Origin: Salvia splendens
Taxonomy: Eukaryota > Streptophyta > Magnoliopsida > Lamiales > Lamiaceae
DNA length: 64,000 nt
Assembly (NCBI RefSeq): GCF_004379255.2
Contig: NC_056038.1
Span: 31,298,061 to 31,362,060 of the forward strand
Reading direction: 5' to 3'
A program made the position numbers and the translations under genes. Below, in pieces: positions 35,281 to 46,158 of this stretch. Position 1 is the stretch's first letter. Each line of letters begins with the position of its first letter. A model generated the notes under the pieces. That model searched no databases. It was not told the DNA's origin and saw only the letters and a program-made list of their open reading frames with translations.

Positions 35281-37776
35281 TGAATCCATTCCCCAAAAGA
35301 GGAATGGATCCAGATTCCAGAACCAAAAAAAGCGAAGGATTTTCCTTCAAACTCTGGCAATTACCATGAGCCAGTTCACCCTCGATCACACCATTCCCAG
35401 ATGAAGTATTGGAGAAAGTCCTGTCATTCGTTGATTCACATAAAGACAGGAGCTCAGTCTCCTTTGTACGCAAAGATTGGTATAATGCTGAGAGATGGAC
35501 AAGATCAAAGCTTTTTTATTGGAAACTGCTATGCAGTGTCACCAGAAATAGTGGCTAGAAGGTTCCGAAGAATTAAGAGTGTTACACTTAAAGGGAAGCC
35601 AAGATTTTAGGATTTTAATATGCTGCCACTGAATTGGGGTGCTATTGTGCATTCTTGGTTGGTTATGTTTGCCAAAGTTTACCCTTTCTTGGAGGAGCTG
35701 AGGCTGAAGAGGATGACCATTACCGATGAGAGCCTGGATCTCTTGGCAAAGTCATTCCCTGGCTTCAAGGCTTTATCTTTGTCAATGCGCGATGGATTCA
35801 CTGAAATTGGGCTCAAAGCAATTGCTAGTCATTGCAGGTGCCATCTGCTTATATCTTTTATTATTAAGTTAGTTCATTTGTCTGTGTGTGTTGATTACTA
35901 TCTATTTCGGCTCCAGTTTTGGACCTTGTGGTTTTGTGGAAGCAATAGTACTTTATTTACTGGGTTTTAAATTATTGACTTTTAGGGTGTGTTTGAAATT
36001 TAGGTTTTCTGGCAAAAAGACAGCTGTAGCTTCTATCATTAGATAGTGTGAAATGAACCATTTATCGGCTAGATGATGCAAAAGAAAATTTAGCTTTTTG
36101 TCCGTGATAGAGAAAGATGTTGCCAGCATATTGACTAATAAGATGTTTTCCAAACTTGAAGTGACTCTGAACTGATTTGTTCTTAACATTAATGAAGGAT
36201 ATAATTGAATCTGTACATTTGTTTCTAGGAACTTGACTGAGCTCAACATACAGGACTGTAGAACAGAGGAGGTTGGTTAAGTTGCTTCCCGGAAAACTTT
36301 ACTTCGCTGGAAATTCTAAACTTTACTCGTCTCAATGGTGATGTAAATTTTGATGACCTGGAGAGACTTGTTAGTCGATGCAAACTACTAAGAGTTCTGA
36401 AGGTGAATGATAGAATTACTTTGGAACAATTGCAACGGCTGATTGTGCATGTTCCTCTACTAACAGAGCTTGGCACTGGCTCCTTCCTGCAAGAACCTAC
36501 GCCTCGCCAATATGAAGAGATTGAAACTGCATTTTGTAATTGTAGAAATCTCCAGGCTCTTTCGGGTTTGTGGGAAGCAACTCCCTTGTATCTCCCTCTT
36601 CTTTATGGAGCTTGTGCCAGTCTGACTTTCGTGAACATGAGCGAAGTACCCCCTTCAAAGTGGTGAATTCGCAAAGTTTCTTGCTCACTGCCCCAATTTA
36701 CGATGCCTTTGGGTAAGAATTTGTTTGTACTACTTTATGAAGTTTTATTATTGGAAAAACTTGATGATCATAAAATAAGAAAAAGATATTAAAATGTGCT
36801 CCATCATATAAACTATCAGAGTTAAGTGCAAAATTAGCTAAACGCGCACTGAATGAGTGCCGTTCTCATTTTTCTATAAGACGTTTCTCCATGGATTGGC
36901 ATTATTGCAGTTTCTTCCTTCTTTAAAGTAGTATACTTTAATTCTAGTGACTTACTTATCTCTACAACTATAGTTATGTCTAATGTCTCCTTACTTGTAG
37001 TCTATATCTCAAAGTTCCCTCCATATGTAGGTCATGGATTCAGTTGAAGACAAGGGGCTGGAGGCTGTTGGTTCGAGCTATCCCTTGCTTGAAGAGCTAC
37101 GTGTCTACCCTGCAGATCCATATGACAGGCATCATCGTGATGGGGTGACTGAATTGGGTTTCTTGGCAGTGTCTCGTGGATGTCCCAAACTCCACTATGT
37201 TCTCTACTTCTGCAGGAGGATGACTAATGCTGCTGTTGTTACCAGAGTGCATAATTGTCCCGATTTTACCCACTTCCGTTTATGCATTATGACCCCGTAC
37301 CAACCAGATTACCTCACAAACGGTCCCTTGGATGACGGCTTTGGTGCTGTTGTCAAAACCTGCACGAAAATTAAAAGACTTTCAGTTTCAGGCCTTCTAA
37401 CTGATCAGACATTTGCGTATATTGGCAAGTATGCTAAAGATCTCGACACTCTGTCTGCTGCTTTTGGTGGCAGTAGCGATTTGGGAATGCAGTGTGTCTT
37501 GGAAGGCTGTCCTAAGCTGAGGAAGCTCGAGATTAGAGATTGCCCCTTTGGAGACTCTGCTCTCGTCTCTGGACGAGAGAAATATGAGATGATGCGGTCA
37601 TTATGGAGTCATCGTGCAGTGTGACGATGAAAGGTTGCAGACTACTCGGGAGGGAGAATCCAAGACTCAATGTTGAAGTGATTAGAAAGGATGAAGACCA
37701 AGCTCACAAAGTCTATGTCTATCGTTCTGTAGCAGGGCCAAGGCGCGATTCCCCGCCATTTGTTCTCACACTTTGA
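35281..37776 (+). pseudogene. TIR1/AFB-type auxin receptor F-box pseudogene
   Basis: Three exons (about 35281-35837, 36229-36712, 37031-37776) with good splice sites match the TIR1/AFB family: an F-box ([12 protein letters not shown]), KGKPRF, LKRMTITDESL, LTELGTGSF, YFCRRMTNAAV, LSVSGLLTDQ, KLEIRDCPFGDSAL and a C-terminal VYVYRSVAGPR. Intact family members form SCF complexes that bind auxin and target Aux/IAA proteins. Lesions seen: TGA at 35367-35369, an extra T in the run at 35513-35518, TAG at 35608-35610 after KGKPRF, a frameshift before 36280, an extra base in the C run at 36649-36653, and a lost T near 37605. Six breaks mean no receptor is made. [10 protein letters not shown] and the C-terminus resemble the AFB4/5 or AFB6 clades more than TIR1; that placement is tentative. 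Confidence 0.93.
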
Positions 37777-37922
37777 CAGTCAAGGGAAAGCCATTCTTGG
37801 TCACTCTTTGTTCTCTTCTCTTCTCTTCTCTTATATAAACAAGTTTCTAGATCTTTCTCCAATAGCTCATTGTCATGTTAACTAATCTGGGATTAAGGAG
37901 GGATAACGAGGTAAATGTTTTA

Positions 37923-38473
37923 TGTTAGTGTTTGAGCTCATCAAGATCGGATTGAGCTGGTGGAAGAATCAAGTCAGGAAATAGCCGTTGGGAACCAAAA
38001 CAGGAACTAGCCGTTGGAAACGGTTATAACCGTTGTTCGGCAAAAGGAAGCTGTTCGGCAAAAGGAAGCTGTTCGGCAAAGGAAGCTGTTCGGCAAAGGA
38101 AGCTGTTCGGCGGTTTTCTTGATCGATACTTCTTAAGGGAGTTGCGATTCATTCCAGAACCAACAACAACAGAAATCAAAAGTGATAGAGAGAGAATTCA
38201 AGAGAGGAAGTGTTATCTTTCAGCTGTGCGTTTTTAGCTCTCGAAGCAAGAAGTTTTCGGGCGAGTTGAGGGTTTTCCATCTTGTAAATTCTTGAGAGTT
38301 TTGAGTGCTCTTATGTTTGTAATTTCTCGAGTGATCAATAAAGAAACACACCAGATTCTGCCCGTGGATGTAGGCTTACGCCGAACCACGTAATTCGCTT
38401 GTGTTCTTCCTTGCATGTTGTCATTTCATTAATTTGCATTTCGATCATCACAACCGTAGGTTCGTTCTTCACA
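37923..38473 (+). repeat. 5' LTR of copia-3
   Basis: 551 bp. A tandem array at about 38034-38112 has four full CTGTTCGGCAAA(A)GGAAG-type units plus a partial one, located where copia LTRs carry enhancer repeats. AATAAAG near 38337 may serve in polyadenylation. Confidence 0.93.
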
Positions 38474-38476
38474 ACG

Positions 38477-38494
38477 TGGCGCCGTCTGTGGGAA
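38477..38494 (+). other. Primer-binding site for tRNA-Lys
   Basis: TGGCGCCGTCTGTGGGAA is the exact complement of the 3' end (with CCA) of the tRNA-Lys(UUU) gene at 46775-46847: 18 of 18 bases. It begins three bases after the LTR. Confidence 0.9.
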
Positions 38495-38588
38495 ATTCGT
38501 CCACTGAATTGATCGAGAAGGCATAAAGTTTTGGGAGTTCTTTCTTTGTTTTTTTTTTCCTCAAGAAGGCGCTCAACCTGTTTGAATA

Positions 38589-41500
38589 ATGGCTGCAGCA
38601 AGGTTTGATGTTGAAAGGTTCACAGGCCAAAATGATTTTGGCCTATGGAGGCTGAAGATGAAAGCAATCTTGATGCAACAGGGTTTATGGGAAACCCTAA
38701 ATGGTGGAGGCAGTAATGAGGAGGAGAAGCCCGAGCCTGATGAAAAGGAGAAGGCAAAGGCTCAAGACAGAGAGTACAAGGCATATAGTACCTTGATACT
38801 CAACCTCAATGACAGAGTCCTCAGAGAAGTTTCAAAGGAGGAGACAGCGGCTGGAGTTTGGTCCAAGTTGGAGTCATTATACATGGCCAAATCCTTGGCA
38901 AATCGGCTGCACCTGAAGCAGAAACTTCTCACTTTCAAGATTGCTGATGGAAAAGGTGTGTTGGAACAGCTCGAAGAATTTGGGAAATGCATCGATGATC
39001 TTGAGAAGATTGATGAAGAGATTAAAGATGAGGACAAGGCTCTGATGTTGTTGAATTCCTTGCCACCAAGTTATGAGCATTTCAAGGATGCTATACTTCT
39101 TGGTAGAGAGTCCAAGATTGGATATGAAGAGGTGTACTCTGCTCTAAAGCTCAAGGAAATCCAGAAATCTAATCCAAAGTCCACTGAAATGGTGTCTGAG
39201 AGTCTGAGTGTTGCTGATCACAAGAAGAATGTGAAAAGAAAGTCACAGAAGAAGCCATGGAAAAACAAGACAGCTGACTGGAAAGAGACCAGATCATGCC
39301 ATCACTGCAAGAAACCAGGCCACATAAAGAAGAATTGTTGGGTTTGGAAGAAGAAGCAGGCCGAGGAAGAGAATGGCAAGAACAATGCTGATATTGCAGA
39401 AGAGTTGGTGGTCCCGGAGGCTCTGTGTGTGACTGAGGACATGGAAGAACTTCCATGGATCATGGATTCTGGATGTAGCTTCCACATGTGTCCAACTAGA
39501 AGTCATTTTGAGGAAATCAAGAATGCAGCTGGATCAGTTTTGTTAGGAAATGACCAGATATGCAGAATCAGAGGAGTTGGGTCCATCAGGCTTAGACTTC
39601 ATGATGGCTCCATCAGGTTACTCACTGGTGTGAGGTTTATTCCAGAGATTAAGAGGAATTTGATCTCTATTGGAGTGTTGGATGCAGCAGGATATAATTG
39701 CATATTATCTGATGGGATTATGAACATCGTCAAGAATGGTGATGTTGTTATGATGGCTGAGAGAAAGAGAAGCCTATACTATCTAAAGGCAAGTGTGGTT
39801 ACTGGATCTGTGAATCTGGTGCAGGTATTAGACTTAAGAATGTGGCATCTCAGACTCGGACACTTGGGAGAAACTGGAATTAAAGAATTGGCCAAGAAGG
39901 AGCTGATTAAGCTGGAAAATCCCAATGAGCAGTTGGTTTTGTGTGAGCAATGTGTGCTCGGAAAGAGTAAGAAACTGCCCTATGGAAGAGGAATTCACAG
40001 CTCAAAGTCACCACTAGACTATGCCCACAGTGACTTGTGGGGCCCAGCTACACCAGCTTCATTGGGTGGAGGTAGATACTTTCTATCCATTATTGATGAT
40101 TTTTCTAGAAAATTATGGGTGTTTATCTTGAAGGAAAAGTCAGAGACATTCATGAAATTCAAGGAGTGGTGTAGGGAAGTGGAGGTGGAGAAAGGGTGTT
40201 CTTTGAAGTGTTTAAGAACTGATAATGGGCTGGAATTTCTGAGTGGGGAGTTTGATTCTTTCTGCAAGCAGAAAGGTATGAAGAGGCATAGGACATCTCC
40301 ATCTAATCCCCAACAGAATGGAGTTGCTGAGCGCATGAATAGAACCATCCTAGAGCGAGTTAGGTGTATGCTCTTTGGCTCTGGAATGGCTAAGAGATTC
40401 TGGGGTGAGGCTGTGAGTATGGCAGCAGTTCTCATCAATAGAAGTCCTTCTTCAGCTATAGCTTTTGACACTCCTGATCAGAGATGGTATGGAAAGGCCA
40501 TGGATTATTCGAATATGAAGATTTTTGGTTGTATGGCTTATGCACACATCAGGCAAAGTAAGTTGGAGCCAAGGGCCTTGAGATGTGTGATGATTGGATA
40601 CCAAAAGGGAGTGAAGGGCTACAGACTGTGGTGCATAGAGCCAGGAAATCAGAAAGTTATTATCTCTAGAGATGTGCAATTTGAAGAAAGTAGGATGCCA
40701 TTTCTGGAAAAGGCTCAAGAGAGCCAGAGGCCATCTCATTCTGAGAAAGAACCAGAGCCTGAGAGGATGGTGGAGATGGGTGTTCCAGAACCTGAGGAGG
40801 CTGAGGAATCAGTTCAGGTGGAGGTTTCTGGAGCAGATAGAATTGCTGAGCCTGAACAGCAGATGGGAAATCATAGTGAACAAGAAGAAGCAGATGCTGA
40901 TGTCTTGAACCCTGAAGAAGAGCAGCAGGATTTGGGTGACTATGTTCTAGCCAGAGATAGGGTCAGAAGAATCCCTAAACCATCTACAAGATACAGTGAA
41001 GAAGAATACTTGCTATATGCACTATGTGTTGCAGAAAACATAGAGTATGCAGAGCCTTCAAGCTTCAAGGAAGCTATGAGTTCTAAGGAGAGCAAGCAGT
41101 GGATGGAGGCTATGATAGATGAAATACAGTCCCTGATCAAGAACAAGACATGGGTGCTTGTGAAGAGACCTTCCACACAAAAACCAGTGAGTTGTAAGTG
41201 GATATACAAGAAAAAGTTGGAGGTTGGGAACAAGATTAGGTTCAAGGCTAGGCTTGTAGCTCGGGGGTTCACACAAGAGGAGGGAATAGACTATAATGAA
41301 GTATTTTCTCCAGTGGTAAAGCATGCCTCAATCAGAATTTTGCTAGCTATAGTTGCTCAAAGAAGTTGGTTTTTGGACCAACTTGATGTGAAGACAGCCT
41401 TTCTTCATGGAGAGCTTGAGGAAACTATATACATGAATCAGCCAGAGGGATTTGTGATACATGGGAGTGAAGATAAGGTTTGTCTACTAAAGAAAAGTCT

Positions 41501-42623
41501 ATACGGTTTGAAGCAAGCAAGTAGACAATGGCATATCAAGTTTGATGAACATATGCAGAGTATGGGATTTATAAATTCCAGATATGATAGTTGTGTCTAC
41601 TTCAAATCAAAGTCTGAGGGACCTGCTGTGTATTTGCTATTATATGTAGACGACATCTTGCTTGCTGGACCAGATAGACAGGAGCTAGATAGGGTGAAAG
41701 CCTTATTGAAAAAGGGATTTGAAATCAAGGATCTGGGGAGTGCTAGCAAGATTTTGGGAATGGATATATTCAGAAATGCAGATAAGAGGGTGTTGTGGTT
41801 GTCCCAAGAAGGCTACATTCAGAAAGTACTGCACAAATATCAGATTGACAAGAGTAGAGCAACCTCAGTTCCACTATCACAACAGACTAAGCTGTCCAAA
41901 TCACAATGTCCCAGAAATCAGCAAGAAGAAAGAGAGATGAGCCAGATACCTTATTCCAACATAGTTGGGAGTGTGATGTATATGATGATATGCACAAGGC
42001 CTGATATTTCTCATGCGGTAAGCGTGGTGAGCAGATACATGTCCTGTCCGGGAAGAGAGCACTGGTTGGCTTTGAAAGGGATTCTCAAGTATCTCAAAGG
42101 AAGTAGTGATCTGGGAATAATGTTCAAATCAGAGAATGAAGGAGATAAGGATAGCATTATTGGGTTTTGCGATTCAGATTATGCAGCTAACCTTGATAAT
42201 AGGCGCTCACAATCTGGGTACATATTTACCTTGTTCGGCTCCGCGGTGAGCTGGAAGTCTAATCTCCAATCCGTGGTGGCTCTATCGACGACGGAGGCAG
42301 AGTATATAGCTCTTGCTGAGGCAGTAAAGGAAAGCTTCTGGCTTAGGGGTATAGTTGGTGATTTTGGGGTGAAGCAAGAGAATGTTGTGATCAAGTGCGA
42401 CAGCAATAGCGCGATTTGTCTCTCGAAACATCAGACATATCATGAACGCAGCAAACATATAGACGTGAGGCTGCATTTCATTCGAGATGAGGTTGAGAAG
42501 GGTGCGGTGAAGATTGAGAAGGTCAGCACCGAGCACAATGCGGCTGATGCACTTACTAAAGCCCTACCAAGGTCCAAGTTCCGACATTGCTTGGATTTGG
42601 TTGGGGTGGTCCGAAATTTGTAA
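38589..42623 (+). CDS. copia-3 Gag-Pol polyprotein
   Basis: A single open frame of 1344 residues starting 115 bases after the LTR. Order: Gag (FTGQNDFGLWRLKMKAIL near the start), zinc knuckle CHHCKKPGHIKKNC near 235, protease MDSGCSFHMC near 292, pre-integrase WHLRLGHLG near 418, integrase (HSDLWGP near 479; QQNGVAERMNR near 580), an acidic Glu/Pro-rich linker, reverse transcriptase (YVDD near 1019) and RNase H (CDSDYAANLDNRRSQSGY near 1194). The Gag and size resemble tobacco Tnt1 and so the Tork group (inference). The protease has DSG where copia-1 has DTG; both occur in active enzymes. There is no stop or shift, so it may be functional. Confidence 0.96.
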   Translation: MAAARFDVERFTGQNDFGLWRLKMKAILMQQGLWETLNGGGSNEEEKPEPDEKEKAKAQDREYKAYSTLILNLNDRVLREVSKEETAAGVWSKLESLYMAKSLANRLHLKQKLLTFKIADGKGVLEQLEEFGKCIDDLEKIDEEIKDEDKALMLLNSLPPSYEHFKDAILLGRESKIGYEEVYSALKLKEIQKSNPKSTEMVSESLSVADHKKNVKRKSQKKPWKNKTADWKETRSCHHCKKPGHIKKNCWVWKKKQAEEENGKNNADIAEELVVPEALCVTEDMEELPWIMDSGCSFHMCPTRSHFEEIKNAAGSVLLGNDQICRIRGVGSIRLRLHDGSIRLLTGVRFIPEIKRNLISIGVLDAAGYNCILSDGIMNIVKNGDVVMMAERKRSLYYLKASVVTGSVNLVQVLDLRMWHLRLGHLGETGIKELAKKELIKLENPNEQLVLCEQCVLGKSKKLPYGRGIHSSKSPLDYAHSDLWGPATPASLGGGRYFLSIIDDFSRKLWVFILKEKSETFMKFKEWCREVEVEKGCSLKCLRTDNGLEFLSGEFDSFCKQKGMKRHRTSPSNPQQNGVAERMNRTILERVRCMLFGSGMAKRFWGEAVSMAAVLINRSPSSAIAFDTPDQRWYGKAMDYSNMKIFGCMAYAHIRQSKLEPRALRCVMIGYQKGVKGYRLWCIEPGNQKVIISRDVQFEESRMPFLEKAQESQRPSHSEKEPEPERMVEMGVPEPEEAEESVQVEVSGADRIAEPEQQMGNHSEQEEADADVLNPEEEQQDLGDYVLARDRVRRIPKPSTRYSEEEYLLYALCVAENIEYAEPSSFKEAMSSKESKQWMEAMIDEIQSLIKNKTWVLVKRPSTQKPVSCKWIYKKKLEVGNKIRFKARLVARGFTQEEGIDYNEVFSPVVKHASIRILLAIVAQRSWFLDQLDVKTAFLHGELEETIYMNQPEGFVIHGSEDKVCLLKKSLYGLKQASRQWHIKFDEHMQSMGFINSRYDSCVYFKSKSEGPAVYLLLYVDDILLAGPDRQELDRVKALLKKGFEIKDLGSASKILGMDIFRNADKRVLWLSQEGYIQKVLHKYQIDKSRATSVPLSQQTKLSKSQCPRNQQEEREMSQIPYSNIVGSVMYMMICTRPDISHAVSVVSRYMSCPGREHWLALKGILKYLKGSSDLGIMFKSENEGDKDSIIGFCDSDYAANLDNRRSQSGYIFTLFGSAVSWKSNLQSVVALSTTEAEYIALAEAVKESFWLRGIVGDFGVKQENVVIKCDSNSAICLSKHQTYHERSKHIDVRLHFIRDEVEKGAVKIEKVSTEHNAADALTKALPRSKFRHCLDLVGVVRNL

Positions 42624-42684
42624 GTATGGGAAGGAAGGTGGAACTGGTAGTGATGGATCTTAGATTGCTCAAAGGTGGAGGATT

Positions 42685-43235
42685 TGTTAGTGTTTGAGCT
42701 CATCAAGATCGGATTGAGCTGGTGGAAGAATCAAGTCAGGAAATAGCCGTTGGGAACCAAAACAGGAACTAGCCGTTGGAAACGGTTATAACCGTTGTTC
42801 GGCAAAAGGAAGCTGTTCGGCAAAAGGAAGCTGTTCGGCAAAGGAAGCTGTTCGGCAAAGGAAGCTGTTCGGCGGTTTTCTTGATCGATACTTCTTAAGG
42901 GAGTTGCGATTCATTCCAGAACCAACAACAACAGAAATCAAAAGTGATAGAGAGAGAATTCAAGAGAGGAAGTGTTATCTTTCAGCTGTGCGTTTTTAGC
43001 TCTCGAAGCAAGAAGTTTTCGGGCGAGTTGAGGGTTTTCCATCTTGTAAATTCTTGAGAGTTTTGAGTGCTCTTATGTTTGTAATTTCTCGAGTGATCAA
43101 TAAAGAAACACACCAGATTCTGCCCGTGGATGTAGGCTTACGCCGAACCACGTAATTCGCTTGTGTTCTTCCTTGCATGTTGTCATTTCATTAATTTGCA
43201 TTTCGATCATCACAACCGTAGGTTCGTTCTTCACA
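42685..43235 (+). repeat. 3' LTR of copia-3
   Basis: 551 bp, same length and tandem array as the 5' copy, followed by TSD TTTTA. No mismatch to the 5' LTR was found on reading. Confidence 0.93.
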
Positions 43236-43240
43236 TTTTA

Positions 43241-44490
43241 GGTTACTCTTACTATGATGTTTCTCTCCTTTGGCTGTCATCATCAACGTCTCCTGTTTTG
43301 TACATGCATGAATCTTTCAGTTTCAGTTTCAGTCTTTGTGGTCCAAGGTGAAATGTTGCACTGAATGTGCTTTGCTCAAGAATTTTATGTTTTGGATTTA
43401 GAAAAATATGAAACGGCTGGAAAATGTCATTTTTTTACTAAAATAGACTGTCAATGCTAATTAACTAAGTTTTGAGTGGATTAGAATACTAATCCGATTT
43501 TAATTAGAAACTTAAATATAAACTAAATTTTTGCATTTTCTAAATAGAAATGAGCTTAATAAATAGTAAAAGAAAATAGAATCAACAAGATCAGAGCCAT
43601 CTCATTTCCTCAAACTCAATCTATCATCTTACTGTTAGCTCTCGGGGATAGAGATTTATAAACACAACATGAGGTGCTGTTCCGCAATCGACATCGTACC
43701 AATTACTTAAACAAGTCAACGACGATGAATTAAGCCATGTCTTCTCCATTGCATATCTCCACCGCTAAATAATTGGATTCACTGATGACCATTTTCTTCA
43801 TTGCATTTCTCCACAGTAAAAGAAATGACCATTTTTGGATCGTTTTTCTTTGTTCGGGATTCAAAGTCCAAAAGTGGAGCAATATTCTGGATCAAAATTA
43901 TAAAATGGTTATACGTTTCGGACTAAAAGTAGACTTTAGTCTTTTTTTCTATTCATTTAAAATGAAAGTATTAGATTTGCAAAAGTACATCACATAAGAG
44001 GACACTACACTAGTTCCAAACTTCAGTAAATAATAGTAGTACTAACATTATATTTACAGTAGGCAAGAATTTTGATTGGCAAAAGCATGGGGGCCAACAG
44101 TTATTGATCTAGAAAGATGAAAAACCATTGTCAATAATCTTTCAATGCACATATCGATTTAATTGATCCAAGAATCGGATCACATATTTTCACGTTACTG
44201 TTAGGCCACCAGTCCCCCACCTTAACTGGCAATTGGCATATGCATTAACTAATCACAATCCACCTTAACCAATTTCTTGTCATTGTAACATGCATGTAAT
44301 TTGTGTTAGCAAAAATAAATACAGTTAGAATTAATCTTTTACAATAACGTTATAGTAACAGCCATATGGAATAGTCAGATGAGCTGAACTCTCACATTTT
44401 TCTTCATCAAATGCTAAACCAACACTTGACATGCTCTAATCTCCACTTGATTCCATCACCATTCACCATGTGCAGAATCTCTAAAAAGAA
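43241..44490. other. Intergenic, AT-rich
   Basis: It begins with the rest of the AFB 3' region, then AT-rich DNA. No gene or named repeat was recognised; short open frames (for example 43773-43997) lack any motif. Confidence 0.4.
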
Positions 44491-46158
44491 TCAAGAATGC
44501 CAGATTCCATTGAAAATGGTGCCTTATCTATTGGAAGACATCTTTCTGACAATTTTCTTAGCATCCGAGAACTGAGCATCCGCAAGCTTCTCGATGTGCT
44601 TAAGGTATCCGGAAGTCGCAATCTTCTTCCTGGCAGTAGCGCTGCTGCTCGTCAACGACGTCAATATCGAAAGCAGCATGTTCTTGTTCACTGCATTGTT
44701 CACCTCCAGCATCCGCAGCACCAGTCCCAGATTCTGATCACTCTGCACGAACTTCTTCCTATTCTTCCGAACCACAATCATGCTCGAGACGAGATCGTCT
44801 CCGCCGCCATCTCACGAATCTCCACCGATTTCGAGTCTAGAAGCTTCACCAAAACCGGCATGAACCCGGCCTCCCCCATCACCTTCCTCCCTTCTTCTGA
44901 AGTCCCCGATACCCAAAACGCCGTCTTCAACGACAGTTCTTGGACCGAGACCTCGCCGCGTCGGAGGAAGTAGAGTATGTGATCCATGAAACCGTAATTC
45001 ACCAGCAAATGTAGTGAATTTTGCGATGAGCAGCAGATGTTCACTATCCCACTCAATGCCATCTCTCGTGTCTCGTTGATAAGGTCGATTTGGGGCAGAA
45101 GACTCTCACCAATCCTCGAATTCCACCTTCTTCAATGATCATTTCCTTTACCGATTCATCGTTGCAAGCCATGGTTTGCAGCAAATCAACTGACTTAATT
45201 TTGATGATTTCATCGTTACACTTTGCCAGATTAATAAATAGAGAAATTCCGCCTTCCTCCATCACGAACCTTTTTATTTCTTCGACTCCGACGCGATTCT
45301 TCAGCACCGCACAAGCCAGCGCGACCAATTCCACACCGACACCGCCGCCGCCGCTACAAATCTTCAAGAGGGCAGTGATCCCTCCATGTGACAAAATCGA
45401 CCACGCATTTTCTGAATTCTCCGTCACTGAAAGCAGACACGTGGCGGCGAGCATTTTTACTCCCTTCGTTCCCTATTCAACAACCCTAATCAAAGGAGCA
45501 ATCACCCCAGCGCCGATCAATGCGCTCTTGCAAGACTCAATCTGTGCAATTAAACACACACACTTCGCAGCCTCTTGCTGAATTTCATCATCGAGAAAGT
45601 TTACCAGAAATCCGATGATATCATCCAGCTGCAGAGCGACGGTTACGTATCTCTCGTCTTCTCGAATCACTTCATTGAAAGGGAGGAGCGCTTGCTTCTT
45701 CATCTCAGCGCTCCCAATCCTGAACCTTGACAGCAAATCGATGACGTAGAATCGGATGTCGTCCATCGGCGCGGCGGCGATACGACGATGGCGTCGCTGC
45801 GGACGAGCAGTCCCGCGGCGTAGATGTCGAAAATGGTGGAGATGTGAGCGTCGATTTTGGCGGAGACGATGTCGAGATGGCTCTGCATAAGCAGCTTCTC
45901 GCTGTTCAAGCACTGCTTCGCAGCTGTTGAGAGTGGGTAAGACGGAGTCTAGAAGTGGCGGGAGAGATGGAATTTGTGCGGCGGATTGGAAGTTGTGGAT
46001 GGGGGTGAGATTGGAGAAGAGGTCTTGGAATTTGGAGCGGATGGTTTGGCATTTGGGGGAGAAGAGAAGAGTTTGATGGAATGGGAGAGAGAAATCAGGA
46101 GAATAGCTTGGTCTAGTGTGGATGGATGATCAGTTGAACTACTGTTTTCTTCATCCAT
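44491..46158 (-). pseudogene. ARM-repeat protein pseudogene (single exon)
   Basis: Read on the minus strand, ATG at 46158 to TGA at 44491-44493 spans a protein of roughly 555 residues with an N-terminal helical region (LDQAILLISLSHSIKLF), a middle region (SHLDIVSAKIDAHISTIFD) and armadillo repeats (VCLIAQIESCKSALIGAGVI, LVALACAVLKNRVGVEEIKR, MALSGIVNICCSSQNSLHLL), ending near KLADAQFSDAKKIVRKMSSN. Plants have single-exon ARM proteins of this layout with a similar C-terminus. The frame is broken by shifts near 46090, 45925, 45800, 45100 and 44800, by a TAG at 45473-45475 and by a TAA at the penultimate conserved block. No intact product is possible. An antisense open frame at 45090-45581 is a shadow. 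Confidence 0.88.

Larger units (their letters stand above)
37923..43235 (+). mobile_element. Complete Ty1/copia LTR retrotransposon (copia-3)
   Basis: Two 551-bp LTRs (TGTTAGTG...TTCTTCACA) with an exact TSD TTTTA at 37918-37922 and 43236-43240. An open gag-pol frame lies inside, and a purine-rich AAAGGTGGAGG precedes the 3' LTR. No LTR difference was seen by eye, so insertion was recent. It landed about 150 bp after the AFB pseudogene stop, in what was its 3' UTR. The primer-binding site at 38477-38494 matches tRNA-Lys rather than initiator tRNA-Met. Confidence 0.95.

Noticed and set aside
38477..38494. Possible tRNA-Lys gene fragment
   Set aside because: It is only the 18-base primer-binding site directly after the copia-3 LTR; no tRNA body follows.
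45090..45581. 163-codon plus-strand frame
   Set aside because: Antisense shadow of the ARM-repeat pseudogene; no motif of its own.
35281..46158. All frameshifts in the AFB and ARM loci being sequencing errors
   Set aside because: FHY, VAP4, copia-1 and copia-3 in the same window have long clean frames, and several lesions are nonsense substitutions rather than indels. Not excluded for the homopolymer sites.
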